This document shows, one piece after another, positions 1 through 10,982 of a stretch of DNA of 64,000 bases. Source of the stretch: Neoceratodus forsteri (Eukaryota; Chordata; Ceratodontiformes; Ceratodontidae); assembly GCA_016271365.2 (NCBI GenBank), contig CM057458.1:198806501-198870500 (forward strand). The letters are read 5' to 3'. The translations under genes and the position numbers were made by a program. The first letter of the stretch is position 1, and each line of letters begins with the position of its first letter. Under the pieces are notes generated by a model. That model saw nothing but the letters and a program-made list of their open reading frames with translations, was not told the DNA's origin and made no database searches.

Positions 1-248
1 CATAGTCAGAACTGGAATCCAGAAGTCTTTATGCTCTTTATAAACTACTAGGGGGAATAAAATTGGGATCTGGGGCCTTATTATTTTTTAAGGCTATTAT
101 AGACACTTCTACTTCCCCTGTAGAGAAGATAATAGTGGTTCCATGTCCCAATACATTATCTAATAATGTAACATTATATACAGTACTTCAATCGAGGGGA
201 CTTTACAGAAGATGTCTTTGAAGTGTTTGATCCAAGCTTCCTTCGGGA
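1..248 (-). pseudogene. Reverse transcriptase N-terminal fragment of LINE-A
   Basis: Read on the minus strand, about 235-196 encodes a WIKHFKDIF-like segment and about 120-47 encodes a stretch ending KNNKAPDPNFIPP. The second is the conserved block before the RT palm, usually K..KAPGPDGIPPE. The segment lies beyond the CR1 insertion at 249-724 and continues the linker at 725-947, so the two once formed one frame. Stops and frameshifts are present and the palm catalytic motif is outside the window. Confidence 0.65.
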
Positions 249-724
249 CATATTGGTGCAGGGTCTGCAAGAGAAGCCGTATGAGGAGAGACTAAAGGAG
301 CTTAATATGTATACCCTTAAGGAAAGAAGGGAGAGGGGGGGGACATGATAGAAACTTTTAAGTACCTCAGTGGAATCAACAAAGTCCAAGAGGATAGCAT
401 CTTTCAGAAAAAGAGATGTGCAAGAACAAGGGGACACAATTTAAAGATAGAAGGAGGGTGGTTCAGGGGCAATGTGAGGAAGTATTATTTCACAGAGAGG
501 GTAGTGGATGCATGGAACAGCCTTCTTGAGGAGGTTGTGGGGTCTAAAACTGTGGGAGAATTCAAGAATGCATCGGACAGACATAAGGCAATTCTTGTGG
601 GGGGTAGGAAGAAATAGGCTGTTGGTTAACTAGGATCTGCAGCCTATCCTGTAGGTAGGGAAATGGGCAGACTAGATGGGCCAAGCGGTCCTTATCTGCC
701 GTCAAAGTCTATGTTTCTATGTTT
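249..724 (+). mobile_element. CR1-a: 5'-truncated CR1 LINE 3' end nested in LINE-A
   Basis: A plus-strand open stretch at 345-617 encodes the C-terminal tail of CR1 ORF2 (MIETFKYLSGINKVQEDS...ERVVDAWNSLLEEVV), followed by the CR1 3' UTR and an 8-bp-type tail (tctatgtttctatgtttc) ending near 724. The 5' cut is near 254, just before a segment matching ggtgcagggtctgca in the other copies. The 5-bp string catat at 249-253 and 725-729 is a possible short target duplication. Severe 5' truncation is typical of CR1. The tail wording matches CR1-e and CR1-j, so these three form one subfamily. Confidence 0.85.
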
Positions 725-2053
725 CATATGCTAATAAAGAAGGCTGATATTGATTGGTTGGTTCCTTAGCCACCATATTCCAGAATGCTTTAATATCTTT
801 TCTTATAATGATTTGATACATCTCATCCCATAACTTTTCCTGATAGTTTAACCTTTTCATTTGCAGAAATTTATTATATTGCTTTCTAGTCTTGTTTGGA
901 AGGGAGTAATTCTTTCTCATTGGATGTTTTTGGTCCAGACAATTCATTTTCTGAGGTTCCTTTTTTCATTGTTACATTCTTGATCAAACCAGGATTTTAT
1001 TTCTGCATGAAATCCTTTTTTGGAGGAAGTATAAATAATTTGCCTTATTTCTTGATTTAATTTATTTAAGTGTACTTCAAGCCATTTTACATCATCCAAC
1101 AGTAACTCTCCCCTCATGTTTTCAAAATCATATAATAATTTTCCAACCTCTCCTCCATTAATTAAGTTATATTTTAGGCATTGTCTACCTTCAGAACTTA
1201 ATTGTGCCGGGGCGGCTAAAATCTTCTATTGTAATTTCATTTCGATCTTAGTGTCAATTTACAGACTCAGTGAGGCATGATCACTTTCTGTTCTCATTTG
1301 TAGCTTCAGTGAAGCAAACCTCTCATAACTTTCTGGACTAATCATCACATAATCAATTGTATTTTGCCCGGACCCTGAAAAGAAAGTAATTTCCCCTTCC
1401 CTATCTCCTTCTATTCTGTCGTTCAATGTAAGGAAAGCATTTTTCTCAATAAATTTCATAAACATTCCTCTTCAGTCATTCACCCCTTATCCTTACTATG
1501 CCTAGTATTGCAATCTTTAAGGCTTAACTGATTCTCAAGTTCAGGTAAATTATCATGTTTAGAGATACGAGCATTAAAGTCTCCAGCAATTAGAAAAATT
1601 CCTTGAGGGTATTTCTTGAAGGCAAGATCAATATCTGCAGCCAGTGTGTCCCAGATCTTTTTAAGGGCCAAGTAAATCATTGACCGGTGGGATATATACA
1701 TTAATAAGAATCATCAACTCTTGATCCATAGAGGTTATTATCATTATGTAATTTTGAGAGTTTTTAAAGACTTCTACAATAGAAAACTTGGGTCCAATTT
1801 TAGTATAAATTGCCAGCCCACCCTTGGATCTACCACATTTTTTTGTTTTGGTTGCAGAGTTTGAGGTCACCTGGTACCCATTAATATTTACAACATTCAC
1901 AGCCCGGGTTTCTTGTAAAGAGAAAATATCATGTGAGGTTAAGAACTGTAAACACTCCTGATCTGCTATCTTATTAAGCAAACCTGCAATATTCCAGGAT
2001 AAGAAGTTAACATAATCACCACTAGACTCAATGTCATCATGACATTCTTTCAT
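725..2053 (-). pseudogene. APE-like endonuclease and linker of LINE-A ORF2
   Basis: Three minus-strand frames join across frameshifts into one endonuclease. 2053-1661 starts with ATG and has SWNIAGL (Asn motif), LQETR (catalytic Glu) and SGGLAIYTK. 1701-1480 has AGDFNARIS, the GDFN motif. 1465-1259 has an IDYVMISPESY segment and ESDHASL, the SDH motif. All signature blocks of an exonuclease-endonuclease-phosphatase fold are therefore visible. A further frame at 947-725 is the linker towards RT. Such enzymes nick target DNA to prime reverse transcription. At least two frameshifts and several stops break the frame. Confidence 0.72.
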
Positions 2054-3952
2054 ACTATCACACTCTAAGTCCAGTCATTGTTCTACATCAGGCTTTTGAG
2101 TTTCTTTTACCTGTAGATTACACAAGTCCACCACTAAAATGCCTGTCTTGCAAACATCTTAGTATTGCTTTTTATTTGATGAACTATTTCAGGAGAAGAA
2201 CAAAGGACATCTATTTGGTTATCCTGGCCCTCTGTGAAAACTCACTCTGCATAATTTATACATTGTATTCCTGCAGTCATCTTTAAATGGGAATTTATTA
2301 AAGAGTTAACATAGAACCTTAAGATATCTTCGCTTTCGCAAGGGAACCTTTCCACCCCAAAGAGTGAGAGTACATAAGGTTCCTCCTTCCTACTATATGG
2401 GTCAGGGTGTTTAACTTCCCATTTCAGTTTAAACAAACTTTCCTTAAGAATGTTTTGACTCAGTTGAGTGCCAGTATTTTCCCATTGCTGAACTTGGGAG
2501 GCAATCGTTTTCCAGGTAATAGGGGCCCATAGGTTTAAACCTAAGTGAGACAGTGTGGCAGTCTTTGACCAAATAAGCTAGGTCAGATTCATGTCAGGAA
2601 CAAGGGCATACACTTGTTTCTGATCATGATTAACATATCTGCATGTCAAAATGACATTTCCCTTAGCTTGGGAAATACCAAGTTCTGCTGTTGTGAAGTG
2701 TTCTGTGAGATCCCGAGGGAATCCACCATTTCATAATTTTTTCTGGAAAATACCATCAATCCTTAAACAAACCGTTTCCCTTAAGAGACCATTTTTTTCC
2801 CTCAGCCACAGAACCTGTGCTAGTGTTTACTATGTTTCCTTTACTGATGTCCCTTTTTACTGTGACTTTGCGCAGCTCTTCTTTTTGATGTAATTTTTGT
2901 ACAGATGTTTCAGCCTCCGAGTTTCCTTTTATATTAGAATTGGGACTATTCTCTTTTACCAACTTGCTTGTTATGCCTGAATTTTTTACAGTAACTTGAG
3001 TTTTATTCTTCCTTTTTTTCCCCTTTTTTCTCTTTTTCTGATTCAGAGATCCTTTCCATTTCCCATTTCTTTCTGAGGGGCCTCAGGGATATGAATAGAG
3101 GAAAATGAAAGTTTCTCTGTTTTTCTTTCCTTTACCATTTCATCCATTTTGCTCTCTAGTTGTTGGATTTTTGAAACTATAGAATTAATGGAGCCTTCCA
3201 TGTTAGCTCTTAATTCTTTTAGTGCTTCCAATAATACCACATTTGCCATTATTGGATGTGGCAGTGCAGTAATAGTGTACTTAGATGTTGTATCAGGGCA
3301 TTGAGCAAAAAGATCTTCCTCTATCACTATTTATTCTAACTTCTTGTCCAATTTTGAAAATACTTTAGGTGGTGAACCTGCCAGTATTGATCAGTTATCT
3401 TTCTCTGGCAATGAACCTGGAAGTAATTCTCGTACCAAAAGATCAGGAATTTCAGAGAGTCTAGAAGAGATTTTTACGGGGCTAAAAAGCTCCAGCCCTG
3501 TCTCCTGGAAATTACCAGGAGTGGCCAAATTACCTTCTGTTTTCTCTTCTTTCAAAGAGATCACATGACTGTGAATTTTTATGGTCAATATTCTTTTCCT
3601 TTTTCTGCTTTGGTGAAAAAAATTCAGTGGTATTTTTCTGTACTATTTGTTGAACATCATTTTTTGCACCATTAGCTTTACTCTTACCCCCTTTTTCTTT
3701 TTTTCTAGAAAAAATTTCCTGAGAATTTTTATCTACCTTTCCTGTATCCAAATTATCCAACTTATCCGATATTTTCATAACTTCACCTGTACTATACTTT
3801 TGATGAAGCGCATCAACCAAATCAGAGGCCAGTTTAACTGTATTTTTCAAGGCCTCAGCATAAGAAAAGATTTTTGCTTCATTAGGTGTTGAGGTAGTAA
3901 TATATAGCATATCATTACAAACACTACCATTATTATTTTTTTTGTTTCCCAT
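2054..3952 (-). pseudogene. ORF1-like region of LINE-A
   Basis: Upstream of the endonuclease, minus-strand fragments at 3952-3530 (Lys/Asn-rich, with a KKEKGGKSK patch), 3327-3043 (heptad-like leucines around LKELRANMEG...IQQLESKMDEM, a likely coiled coil), 2962-2756 and 2436-2242 have the composition of a LINE ORF1 nucleic-acid-binding protein. I recognise no RRM or zinc knuckle. The order (basic region, coiled coil, then ORF2) supports ORF1, but the assignment rests on position and composition. The start at 3952 is the first ATG of the most upstream open piece. Confidence 0.5.
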
Positions 3953-4660
3953 TAGTTTTTGTTCCCTTTTGTGGTTAGCATTTTCTCACTTCTAGTATAT
4001 GTTGGAAAAGTGAGGGAAGAAAAACAAATATCTAGAGCACTTGACCACAGTTAACCACACAGGGCCATTGGAAGTCCTTTGGTAGTCCCTTTAAAAATCC
4101 TCAAAAGCTGTTGTTCCATACAAATCAAAGTTCATTCTCCTTTACTTGCAATCTAGGGTCTATATAGTAAGGACCATTCAGTTTACTAATCCCCGGGTAG
4201 TATGGAACGTGGTGGGAAATTAGAACCATCGGCTGATGTATGTCCCTTATAAAGGAAATGGCAGGAAGTAGCAAAAGGTCTTGAAAAGTCTGCAATGTTT
4301 CTTCTCTTCCCCTTTATCTGGCTATATTTGAAAAGCATTGTATTCCTCTCCCACTCCCCAAGAATTCTAAAATATTTTCAAGGTCCCAACCCTGGTTTCA
4401 GTGATGGGTAAGTGGCTGGTGAGTTTTTGCAATTTCTACCATTTTCTGCATCTACACGGTCCTTCTCTCAATATCAGGTCAGCACTTTTACTCTGCCAAG
4501 CGGAGCTCCAGTAAAAGCTTGCACTCAAACAACCCGGATGATACAGAATTTCCAGCTTAAATAAATAGATAAACAAAAGGAAGTGTATCTCTGGAATAGA
4601 TTTCAGACAGTTATCCTTTGCCAGGACCAACGTTGTCTTATGATACTTCAAAATGGCACT
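3953..4660. other. No gene; possible 5' leader of LINE-A
   Basis: This 0.7-kb stretch lies between the ORF1-like start of LINE-A and the truncated 3' side of CR1-b. It has no convincing coding similarity on either strand. It may hold the LINE-A 5' leader plus older unique sequence. No target duplication was found. Confidence 0.4.
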
Positions 4661-4663
4661 TCA

Positions 4664-6335
4664 CTCCAGCTCATTCAGCCTGTCCTGGTAGGCCCTGCCC
4701 TCCATCCCCTGTAACATTTTTGTTGTCCTCCATTGCACACCTTCCAGTAAATTAATATCCCCTCTTCAGATATGACCACCAGTACTGCACACAGTACTCC
4801 AAGTGTGGCCTGACTAAAGATCTGTAGAGGGGCAGGATCACTTCCCAATGCCTGGATGAGAAACCCCTTGCGATACAGCCCAGCATCCTGTTCACCTTAG
4901 CTGCTGCTTTCCTGCATTGGGCATAGTTGTTCATGCTCCCTGGTACCAACACCCCTAGGTTCTTCTCTTCCTTAGTGATCCCCAGCCTCACCCCTCTCAA
5001 CCAATAATCCGTCCTTGGGTTCTTTGCCCTGAAGTGCATAACCCTGCACTTTTTTGCATTGAATCCCAGCTGTCACTTCTCTGACCATACCTTCAGTTTG
5101 GTTAGGTCCCCTTGTAGCTGTTTCCATCCATCCTCTTCATCCACCACTGCCCCCATTTTGGTATCATCTGCAAACAGACTAACCCTGCTCCCGACTCCAT
5201 GTGCAATATCTGAGATAAAGAGCCCAAACAGCACCAGGACCAGCACTGAGCCCTGTGGCACCCCGCTCATCACCAGTCTGGGTGTCAAGAGCTCCTCCCC
5301 ACTACTACCCTTTGCAGCCTCCCCTGTAGCCAGTTTCTTATCCAGGTTGTCGGCTTCATCCCCACCCTCTCTGCAGCCAGTTTCTCCCAAAGCCTCCCAT
5401 GAGGCACAGAATTGAAGGCCTTGCTGAAGTCTAAGTGCAGGACATCTACAGCATGACCCATATCCAGCTCTCTTGTTACTCAGTCATAATATTCTATTAG
5501 ACAAGACCTCGCTGAGATGAACCCATGCTGTTGCCCATCCTGGAGGTCATTACCCTTGAGGAATGCCACCAGCCTCTCCTTCAGTATCATTTCCATAGGT
5601 TTACCCAATATGGAATGAGACGGACAGGCCGGCAATTTCCTGGCTTGTCCCTAGGGCCACCCTTGTGTATGGGCACCACATGGGCCACCCTCCAGTCCTG
5701 AGGCACCCATCCTGTGTCTAGGGAGGTGCTGAACAGGTTTGCCAGTGGCTCGGCCAACACCTCCGCCGTCTCCCTCAGCACCCTGGGTTGGATGCCATCA
5801 GAACCTGGTACCTTGTCTGCCCTTAATGCAATCAGACCCTCTAGTACCCTACTCCCCTTGATCATTCCATCTGTCATCCCCCCTACCTCCACCCTCCCAG
5901 TCCATGGTGGTAGTGGGCCATCCTTCTCCTTTGTGAAAATGGAGCAAAAGTATTCATTTAGTACTTCCACTTGTTCCTCTCCCTTTTTCAACTGCTCCCC
6001 TCCCAAGTTTATCTTCACTATATGGTCTCTGCTCTTCCTCTTTTCCCTAAAATATCTAAAAAAGTTCTTCTCCCCTCCCTTGATGCCCTTCGCTAACCTT
6101 TGCTCCCTGGAGGCTTGGCTACTCTCCCTCACTTGGTCATCTCCTTGGACCAGCTCACATAAGCCTCCCTGTCCTCTTCCTTCCCCATTCTCCTGAACTT
6201 CTGGTATGCAGCTCTCTTCACCCTCACCTGCTCCAATACTTCTGTGTTCAGCCAGCATGGTTTCATGGCTCTGCACTTCTTGCTCCTAGTCCTGGTGCAA
6301 GATTCTGTAGTCTCTGTTAGACAAGTTTTAATCAT
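4664..6335 (-). pseudogene. CR1 ORF2 reverse transcriptase (CR1-b), broken
   Basis: Minus-strand pieces 6335-6129, 6276-5587, 5390-5073 and 5039-4752 together give the CR1 RT domain. In order they have a basic linker, SDGIQPRVLRETAEVL, VPQDWRVAHVVPIHKGG, a frameshifted middle, [17 protein letters not shown] (palm motif C, FADD in place of YADD, usual for CR1) and RPHLEYCVQYW in the C-terminal domain. The protein would carry out target-primed reverse transcription of its own RNA. Three or more frameshifts separate the blocks. Confidence 0.8.
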
Positions 6336-6499
6336 TTTCCACTTTTACTGAGCATCCATCTCTGGACTAATACCCTGAAGTCTCCCTAACAGTATTTCTC
6401 TCATCCTCCAAAAATCCACCCTCTAAAAATCCACCACCTTTGTTACTGTGCCTCCAAACTCCCTGCCCAACTTGAGAGTGAACCACACTGTTTGGTGGT

Positions 6500-7010
6500 C
6501 ACTACCAGCTAGTGGGTCTTCCACCCTTAATTCCCCTCACTGCCTCCCCATTTGACAGCACCAAGTCCAGTGTGTTACCTAGTCATGTTGGCCCATTGAC
6601 TAGCTGCGTCAGGAGACCATCCTGGATCATGTCCAGGAGCACCTGCTCTCTGACACTGGAGGTGGCAGGAATGCTCCAATCTATCCCCGGCAGGTTGAAA
6701 TCTCCCAAAATCACCACACTCCCCTTTCTACACACTCTCCTTATTTGTTCCGCTAACTCCCTGTCCAGTTCCACTGATTGGGCTGATGGTTTGTACAGCA
6801 CCCCAAGCCTAAGCTCTCTACCCTTGGAGTCCTGAAGCTGCATCCATAGTGCCTCTGTCCTCCCTTCCTCCTCCTCGTCCCTCATACATCTGCTCCCTTC
6901 CCTCACACAGAATGCTACCCCACCCCCTCTCCCAACCCCTTCGTTTTATCCTGTAAATTTTATACCCCAGGATTGCCATATCCCAATCATGGTACTGGGT
7001 GGCCAAGTCT
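6500..7010 (-). pseudogene. CR1 ORF2 endonuclease (CR1-b), broken
   Basis: Two overlapping minus-strand pieces (7006-6818 and 6906-6583) give the CR1 APE endonuclease. The first has HDWDMAILGYKIYRI, matching the usual HDWNxAIxGYxLFR block after the TETW motif. The second has LGVLYKPSAQS, VVILGDFNLPGIDW and LLTQLVNGPT. The SDH block near 6500 is read poorly because of frameshifts. The residue pattern identifies an EEP-fold nickase of the CR1 clade. Confidence 0.75.
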
Positions 7011-7385
7011 CAGCCACTGCAGTGATGTCCACACTCCCCTCTGCAAAGAGTGCCTGAAGCTCCACTATTTTATTACCCAGGCTCCTTGCATTTAGGGAGA
7101 CCATCTTCCACCCATTCCCATCCATCCTCCCCCCCTCAGCTCCTTGGACTGCCCCCTCCTCTCAGTGGTTCCCTTTCCTTACCCTCAACATTATCATGGG
7201 GGAACAGCGCATTTTGCACTCCAACCTGGTGACCCTGCATACTAGCTGCGCTCTCGCCTCCCCCTACATAGTTTAAACACCCCCTTGAAACAATACAATC
7301 CTCAAATTTGCTATTTAACACTACCTTACCTGCCACATTTAGGTGTAAACTGTCCCTTGTGTACAGTTCTCTTTTAGTCCATGTA

Positions 7386-8104
7386 TCTCACCTCCCTCTT
7401 AAACACCCCCCAACTTCAGACTGTGCCCCATCATAGTTTTGCTGCAACTTAGCCTAAACAGACCCTCCCTGTTCACTGTATTAATCCCTTTCAAGTATTT
7501 GAAGGTTTCAATCATGTCTCCTGTCTCTCTCTCTCTCTTTCTCTCTCTTCTGTCCTCCAGGGAGTACATGTTTTGGGTCCTCGGTCCCTCCTCATATGAT
7601 TTACACTGTTGCCATGCAATCATCTTCATAACCCTCCTCTGGACTGACTCCATTAAGTTGATGTCCTCATTAAGGTGAAGGCTCCAGAACTGCACTGTAC
7701 TGCGTACTCCAGATGCGGTCTCACCAGTGACCTGTACAAGGGCAATACTACCTCCTATTGCCTACTGCTGATCCCCCTGGCAATGCACCCCAACGTTCTG
7801 TTTGTCCTTGCCTCTACCTTCTTGCACCACATAGAATGCTTCAGGTCACTAGTTATCATCGCTCCAAGATCCTTCTCCCCCTCTGTGGGAGATACCCAGA
7901 CCCTCCCAGGTAACACTCTGTCCTGGGGTTTTTGGCTCCAATGGGCATTACCTTGCAGTTCTTGGCAATGAACCTCAGTTGCCAGATCCTGGACCATTTT
8001 TTAGTTCTTCATAGGTCCTCTTTAAGGTCCTGTATCCCCTCGACTGAGTCCACCCAGATCACAAAGCATATCAGCTGGGGTGAAGACTGGCACTGCACAC
8101 AAAG
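7386..8104 (-). mobile_element. CR1-c: internal/3' CR1 ORF2 fragment
   Basis: Two minus-strand pieces encode the C-terminal part of a CR1 ORF2: 7997-7755 (WVSPTEGEKDLGAMITSDLK, then TLGCIARGISSRQ) and 7695-7399 (QFWSLHLNEDINLMESVQRR, then GDMIETFKYLKGINTVN). The CR1 match ends near 7375-7386 within a KREVR segment, where CR1-b begins. Either CR1-b landed in this older CR1 or the junction arose by deletion. The rest of CR1-c was not found on the other side of CR1-b. Confidence 0.75.
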
Positions 8105-8107
8105 TTT

Positions 8108-8625
8108 CCTAATAATTATAATTTTTTAATTTTGACTCCAAATTTTCAAGACAGTCATTATATGACTCCCCTTATAAACATGACATGTGCCATTTATAGT
8201 ACATTGTCTGAAAAGTCATTTTACACCACAAGTGCAAAAACACATCTTGCTCAGGATTTAAAAAATGTCACCCGTCATGCTCATGAGGTGGTGTAGAAAA
8301 ATGGCTATGTTGAAAGTTTGAACTTCAAATATTGAAAATGAATGAAGTTATGAGTGAACATTGTAATATTGTAATGTTCACTCATAACTTGGTTATTCAA
8401 CCATATTTGTACACCAAATTTTCAGCATAGTCTTCTTATTACTCCACCTCATGAAGCTGGTAGATTTGAAAATTCATTCCATGCCACAGGTGCAAAAACA
8501 CATTTTAGCCAGGATTTGAAAAACGGCAGCTGTCACATTCATGAGGTGGTATGAAAAAATGGCTATCTTGAACATTTGGGGTCAAAATAATGAAAATTAC
8601 CAAAGTGACGAGTGAGTGTAGAAAA
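8108..8625. mobile_element. Two tandem copies of a palindromic MITE (MITE-1)
   Basis: Two units of about 250 bp lie head to tail. Each has a core with a segment like ccacaggtgcaaaaacacat and ends in long imperfect inverted repeats. In the right unit (about 8373-8621) the left arm holds cactcataactt...ccaaattttcagcatag, and the right arm is its reverse complement (ctatcttgaa...caaagtgacgagtg). The left unit (about 8108-8367) has the same right arm and a decayed left arm. Similar elements occur at 14.95 kb and, as a remnant, at 32.0 kb. It is non-autonomous. No transposase is present, so the superfamily is unknown. Confidence 0.7.
8345..8390. repeat. Perfect 18-bp hairpin at the junction of the two MITE-1 copies
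   Basis: aagttatgagtgaacatt (8345-8362) is the exact reverse complement of 8373-8390, with a 10-bp loop. It forms where the right end of one MITE faces the left end of the next. The 8-bp string attgtaat is repeated back to back at 8360-8367 and 8368-8375, which might be target duplication sequence between the units. Confidence 0.85.
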
Positions 8626-8691
8626 TTTCAATGTATTTATTTATTTATTATACGAACATATGAATGTGCCAGCAGAAACAGACCATCTGGT

Positions 8692-10880
8692 CTATCTAAG
8701 TCTACTTGAATGTGCAGCTAGCACCCCTAGTTTGCAGCTGCCCCACCCCCTCCCCTTTGTCATCCCACTGCCACCTCTCACCTTCCCCACCCTTACTCTC
8801 CCCTGTTCTGTGTCCCATGCCCTTTTAAAGCTGTTCACAAATTTACATGATACCACCCATTCTGGTAGTGCATTCCAGTTTGCTACCACCCTCTCTGAGA
8901 AATAGTGTCTCCTCGTTTCCCTCCTAAATCTTCCCCCCTCTATTCTTAGCCCATGGCCCCCGGTGTCCCTCCCCCTCCTTAGGTTAAAGACCCCATCTGC
9001 CCCATCCTTACTGATTCCCCTCAGATACTTGAATGTCTCTATCATGTCCCCCCGTCCCTTCTATCCTCCAGAGTGTACATATTCAGGTCTCCCAGCCTGC
9101 TCTCATAGTCTCTCCCCTCCATTCCACATATCATCTTTGTTGCCGTCCTATGCACTCCCTCCAGTAGCCTGATATCACACTTCAGGTATGTCCTCCAAAA
9201 CTGCATACAATACTCCAAGTGCGGCTTTACCAGTGACCTGTAGAGGGGCAAGATCACCTCTCTTCACCTGGACGAAACCCCCCTCGCTATGTACCCAACA
9301 TTCTGTTCACTTTTGTAGCCACTCTCCTGCACTGGCCAGTGTTATTCATGGTCCCTGTTATCATTACCCCTAGGTCCTTCTCCTCCTCAGTGATCCCCAG
9401 CCTAACCCCCCCAGCCAGTATTCTCTCCTTGTGTTCTTTGCACCAAAGTGCATAACCTTACACTTCTTTGCATTGAACCCCAGCTGCCACCTCTCTGACC
9501 ACTCCTCTAGCTTGCTTAGGTCCCCCTGCAGCTGCTTCTATCCCTCCCCTCCATTTACCACTGCTGCAATTTTGGTGTCATCAGCGAACAGACTTTCCTT
9601 ACTCACCACCCCGTGTGCAATGTCTGATATGAAGAGCCCAAATAATACTGGCTCCAGCATAGAGCCCTGTGGCACCCCACTTGTCACCAGCCTTGGAGTT
9701 GAGAACTCCCCTCTCACCACCACCCATTGCAGCTTCCCACTCAGCCAGCTTATAATACAGTTCATCATTTTTGCCCTACCCATACACCAGTTAGCTTCTC
9801 CCAAGCCATCCATGAGGCACCGAATTGAAGACCTTGCTGAAGTCCAAGTAAAGAACATCCACTGCATGACCCTTATCCAGCTCACCTGTCATCCAGTCAT
9901 AATATTGTATCAAGCTGGTTTGACAAGACCTCCCTGAAATGAACCCATGCTGCCTCACATCCTGGAGGCCATTGTCTTCCAGGCATGACACCAGTCTTTC
10001 CTTTAGTATAGTTTCCATGACTTTGCACACTATGGAGGTGAGACTTATCAGACGATAATTACCTGGTTCATCCCTTGGCCCACTGTTCTGCAATGGTACT
10101 ACATGCGCCACCCTCCAGTCCAGTGGCACACATCCCGACTCCAGTGAGGTGCTGTACAGATCCACCAGTGGCTCCGCCAACACCTCCGCCATCTCCCTCA
10201 GCACTCTGGGGTGGATACCATCCTGCCCTGTCTACCTTCAGTGCCCTCAGTCCCTCAAGGACTCTACTTGCCCGAATTCTTTCATCTGTTGCCTCCTCTC
10301 CCCCTGTCCCCACTCTCCCAGCTCATGGTGGTAGCGGTCCCCCCTTTTCTTCCATGAACACTGAGTAAAAGTATTCATTCAGTGCTTCTGCCTGGTCCTC
10401 ACCCTTTTCCATCCACTCCCCACCCCTTTTTATCCTCACTATTGTCTCCTTGCACTTCCTTTTCTCCCTGATGTATCTGAAAAAGTCTTTCTACCCCCCC
10501 CATTAATTCCCTGCAGTAATCTCAGCTCCCTCTGGGCCTTGGCTTCTCTCACGTTTCTGGTCACCTCCCTGGACCATCTTGCATATTCCTCCCTGTCCTC
10601 TTCCTTCCCGGCCCTCCTATACCTCTGGTGTGCCACTCATTTTGCCCTCACCACCTCCACAACCTTGCTGTTCAAACAGTATGATTTTCTTGCTCTGCCC
10701 CTCTTACTCCATGTCTTGGTACAGGCTTCTGTTGCCTCTGTAATCCCCCATTTAATAATATCCCATTTCTGCTCCACGTCCATCTCCTGCCTTATGCCCT
10801 TCAGTTTCCCTTTCAATACTTACTGCATCCTCCCAAAAGTCAGCCCCCCTGAAGTTTACCACTCGAATAACTGATTTCTC
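8692..10880 (-). pseudogene. CR1 ORF2 reverse transcriptase and C-terminal domain (CR1-d)
   Basis: Minus-strand pieces give the RT in order: 10636-10439 (basic linker), 10313-10068 and 10204-9791 (LREMAEVLAEPLVDLYSTSL, VPLDWRVAHVVPLQNSG, HGFISGRSCQT, VLYLDFSKVFNSVPH, where Asp of YLDFSK is palm motif A), 9885-9538 (VTSGVPQGSML and FADDT, with FADD at about 9577-9588), 9257-9042 (MILPLYRSLVKPHLEYCMQF) and 9045-8692 (IETFKYLRGISKDGADGVF, then ERVVANWNALPEWVV). The catalytic motifs are present, but at least four frameshifts break the frame. Confidence 0.82.
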
Positions 10881-10982
10881 TGGCTCCCCACACATCATGA
10901 TATTAAATCACACCATTTGGTGATCACTGTCAGCTAGTGGGTCCTCCACCTTTATTTCCCTTACTGCCTTCTCATTTGACAA

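Larger units (their letters stand above)
1..3952 (-). mobile_element. LINE-A: degenerate non-LTR retrotransposon, split by a CR1
   Basis: A minus-strand non-LTR element runs off the left edge. In element order it has a lysine-rich ORF1-like region (about 3952-2060), an APE-type endonuclease (2053-1259), a linker (947-725) and the start of the reverse transcriptase (248-1). A short plus-strand CR1 interrupts it at 249-724, and coding similarity resumes on the far side. All frames are broken. The clade is unresolved: the endonuclease reads SWNIAGL...LQETR...GDFN...SDH, which fits I/Ingi/Vingi-like or L1-like LINEs but does not closely match the L1-type LINE-B and LINE-E of this window. The 3' end lies outside the window. 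Confidence 0.75.
4661..7385 (-). mobile_element. CR1-b: CR1 LINE, truncated at both ends
   Basis: A minus-strand CR1 runs from the end of ORF1 (about 7340-7130), through the endonuclease (about 7010-6500), to the reverse transcriptase and its C-terminal region (6335-4664). The endonuclease shows GDFNLPGIDW near 6690. The RT shows GVPQGSVL and the catalytic FADD at about 5163-5174. The coding match stops abruptly near 4664, in a segment reading YQDRLNELE, so the last part of ORF2 and the 3' tail are missing. On the 5' side it abuts another CR1 piece of the same orientation at about 7386. Confidence 0.85.

Noticed and set aside
249..729. Host exon next to a LINE
   Set aside because: The frame at 345-617 is the CR1 ORF2 C-terminal tail, found in several other copies in the window, and it ends in a CR1 3' tail.
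5059..6196. Plus-strand open frames of 118 and 160 residues
   Set aside because: They are antisense shadows of the CR1-b ORF2 reverse transcriptase. The same explains the plus-strand frames at 9431-9937, 11429-12509, 20987-21502 and 55130-55594.
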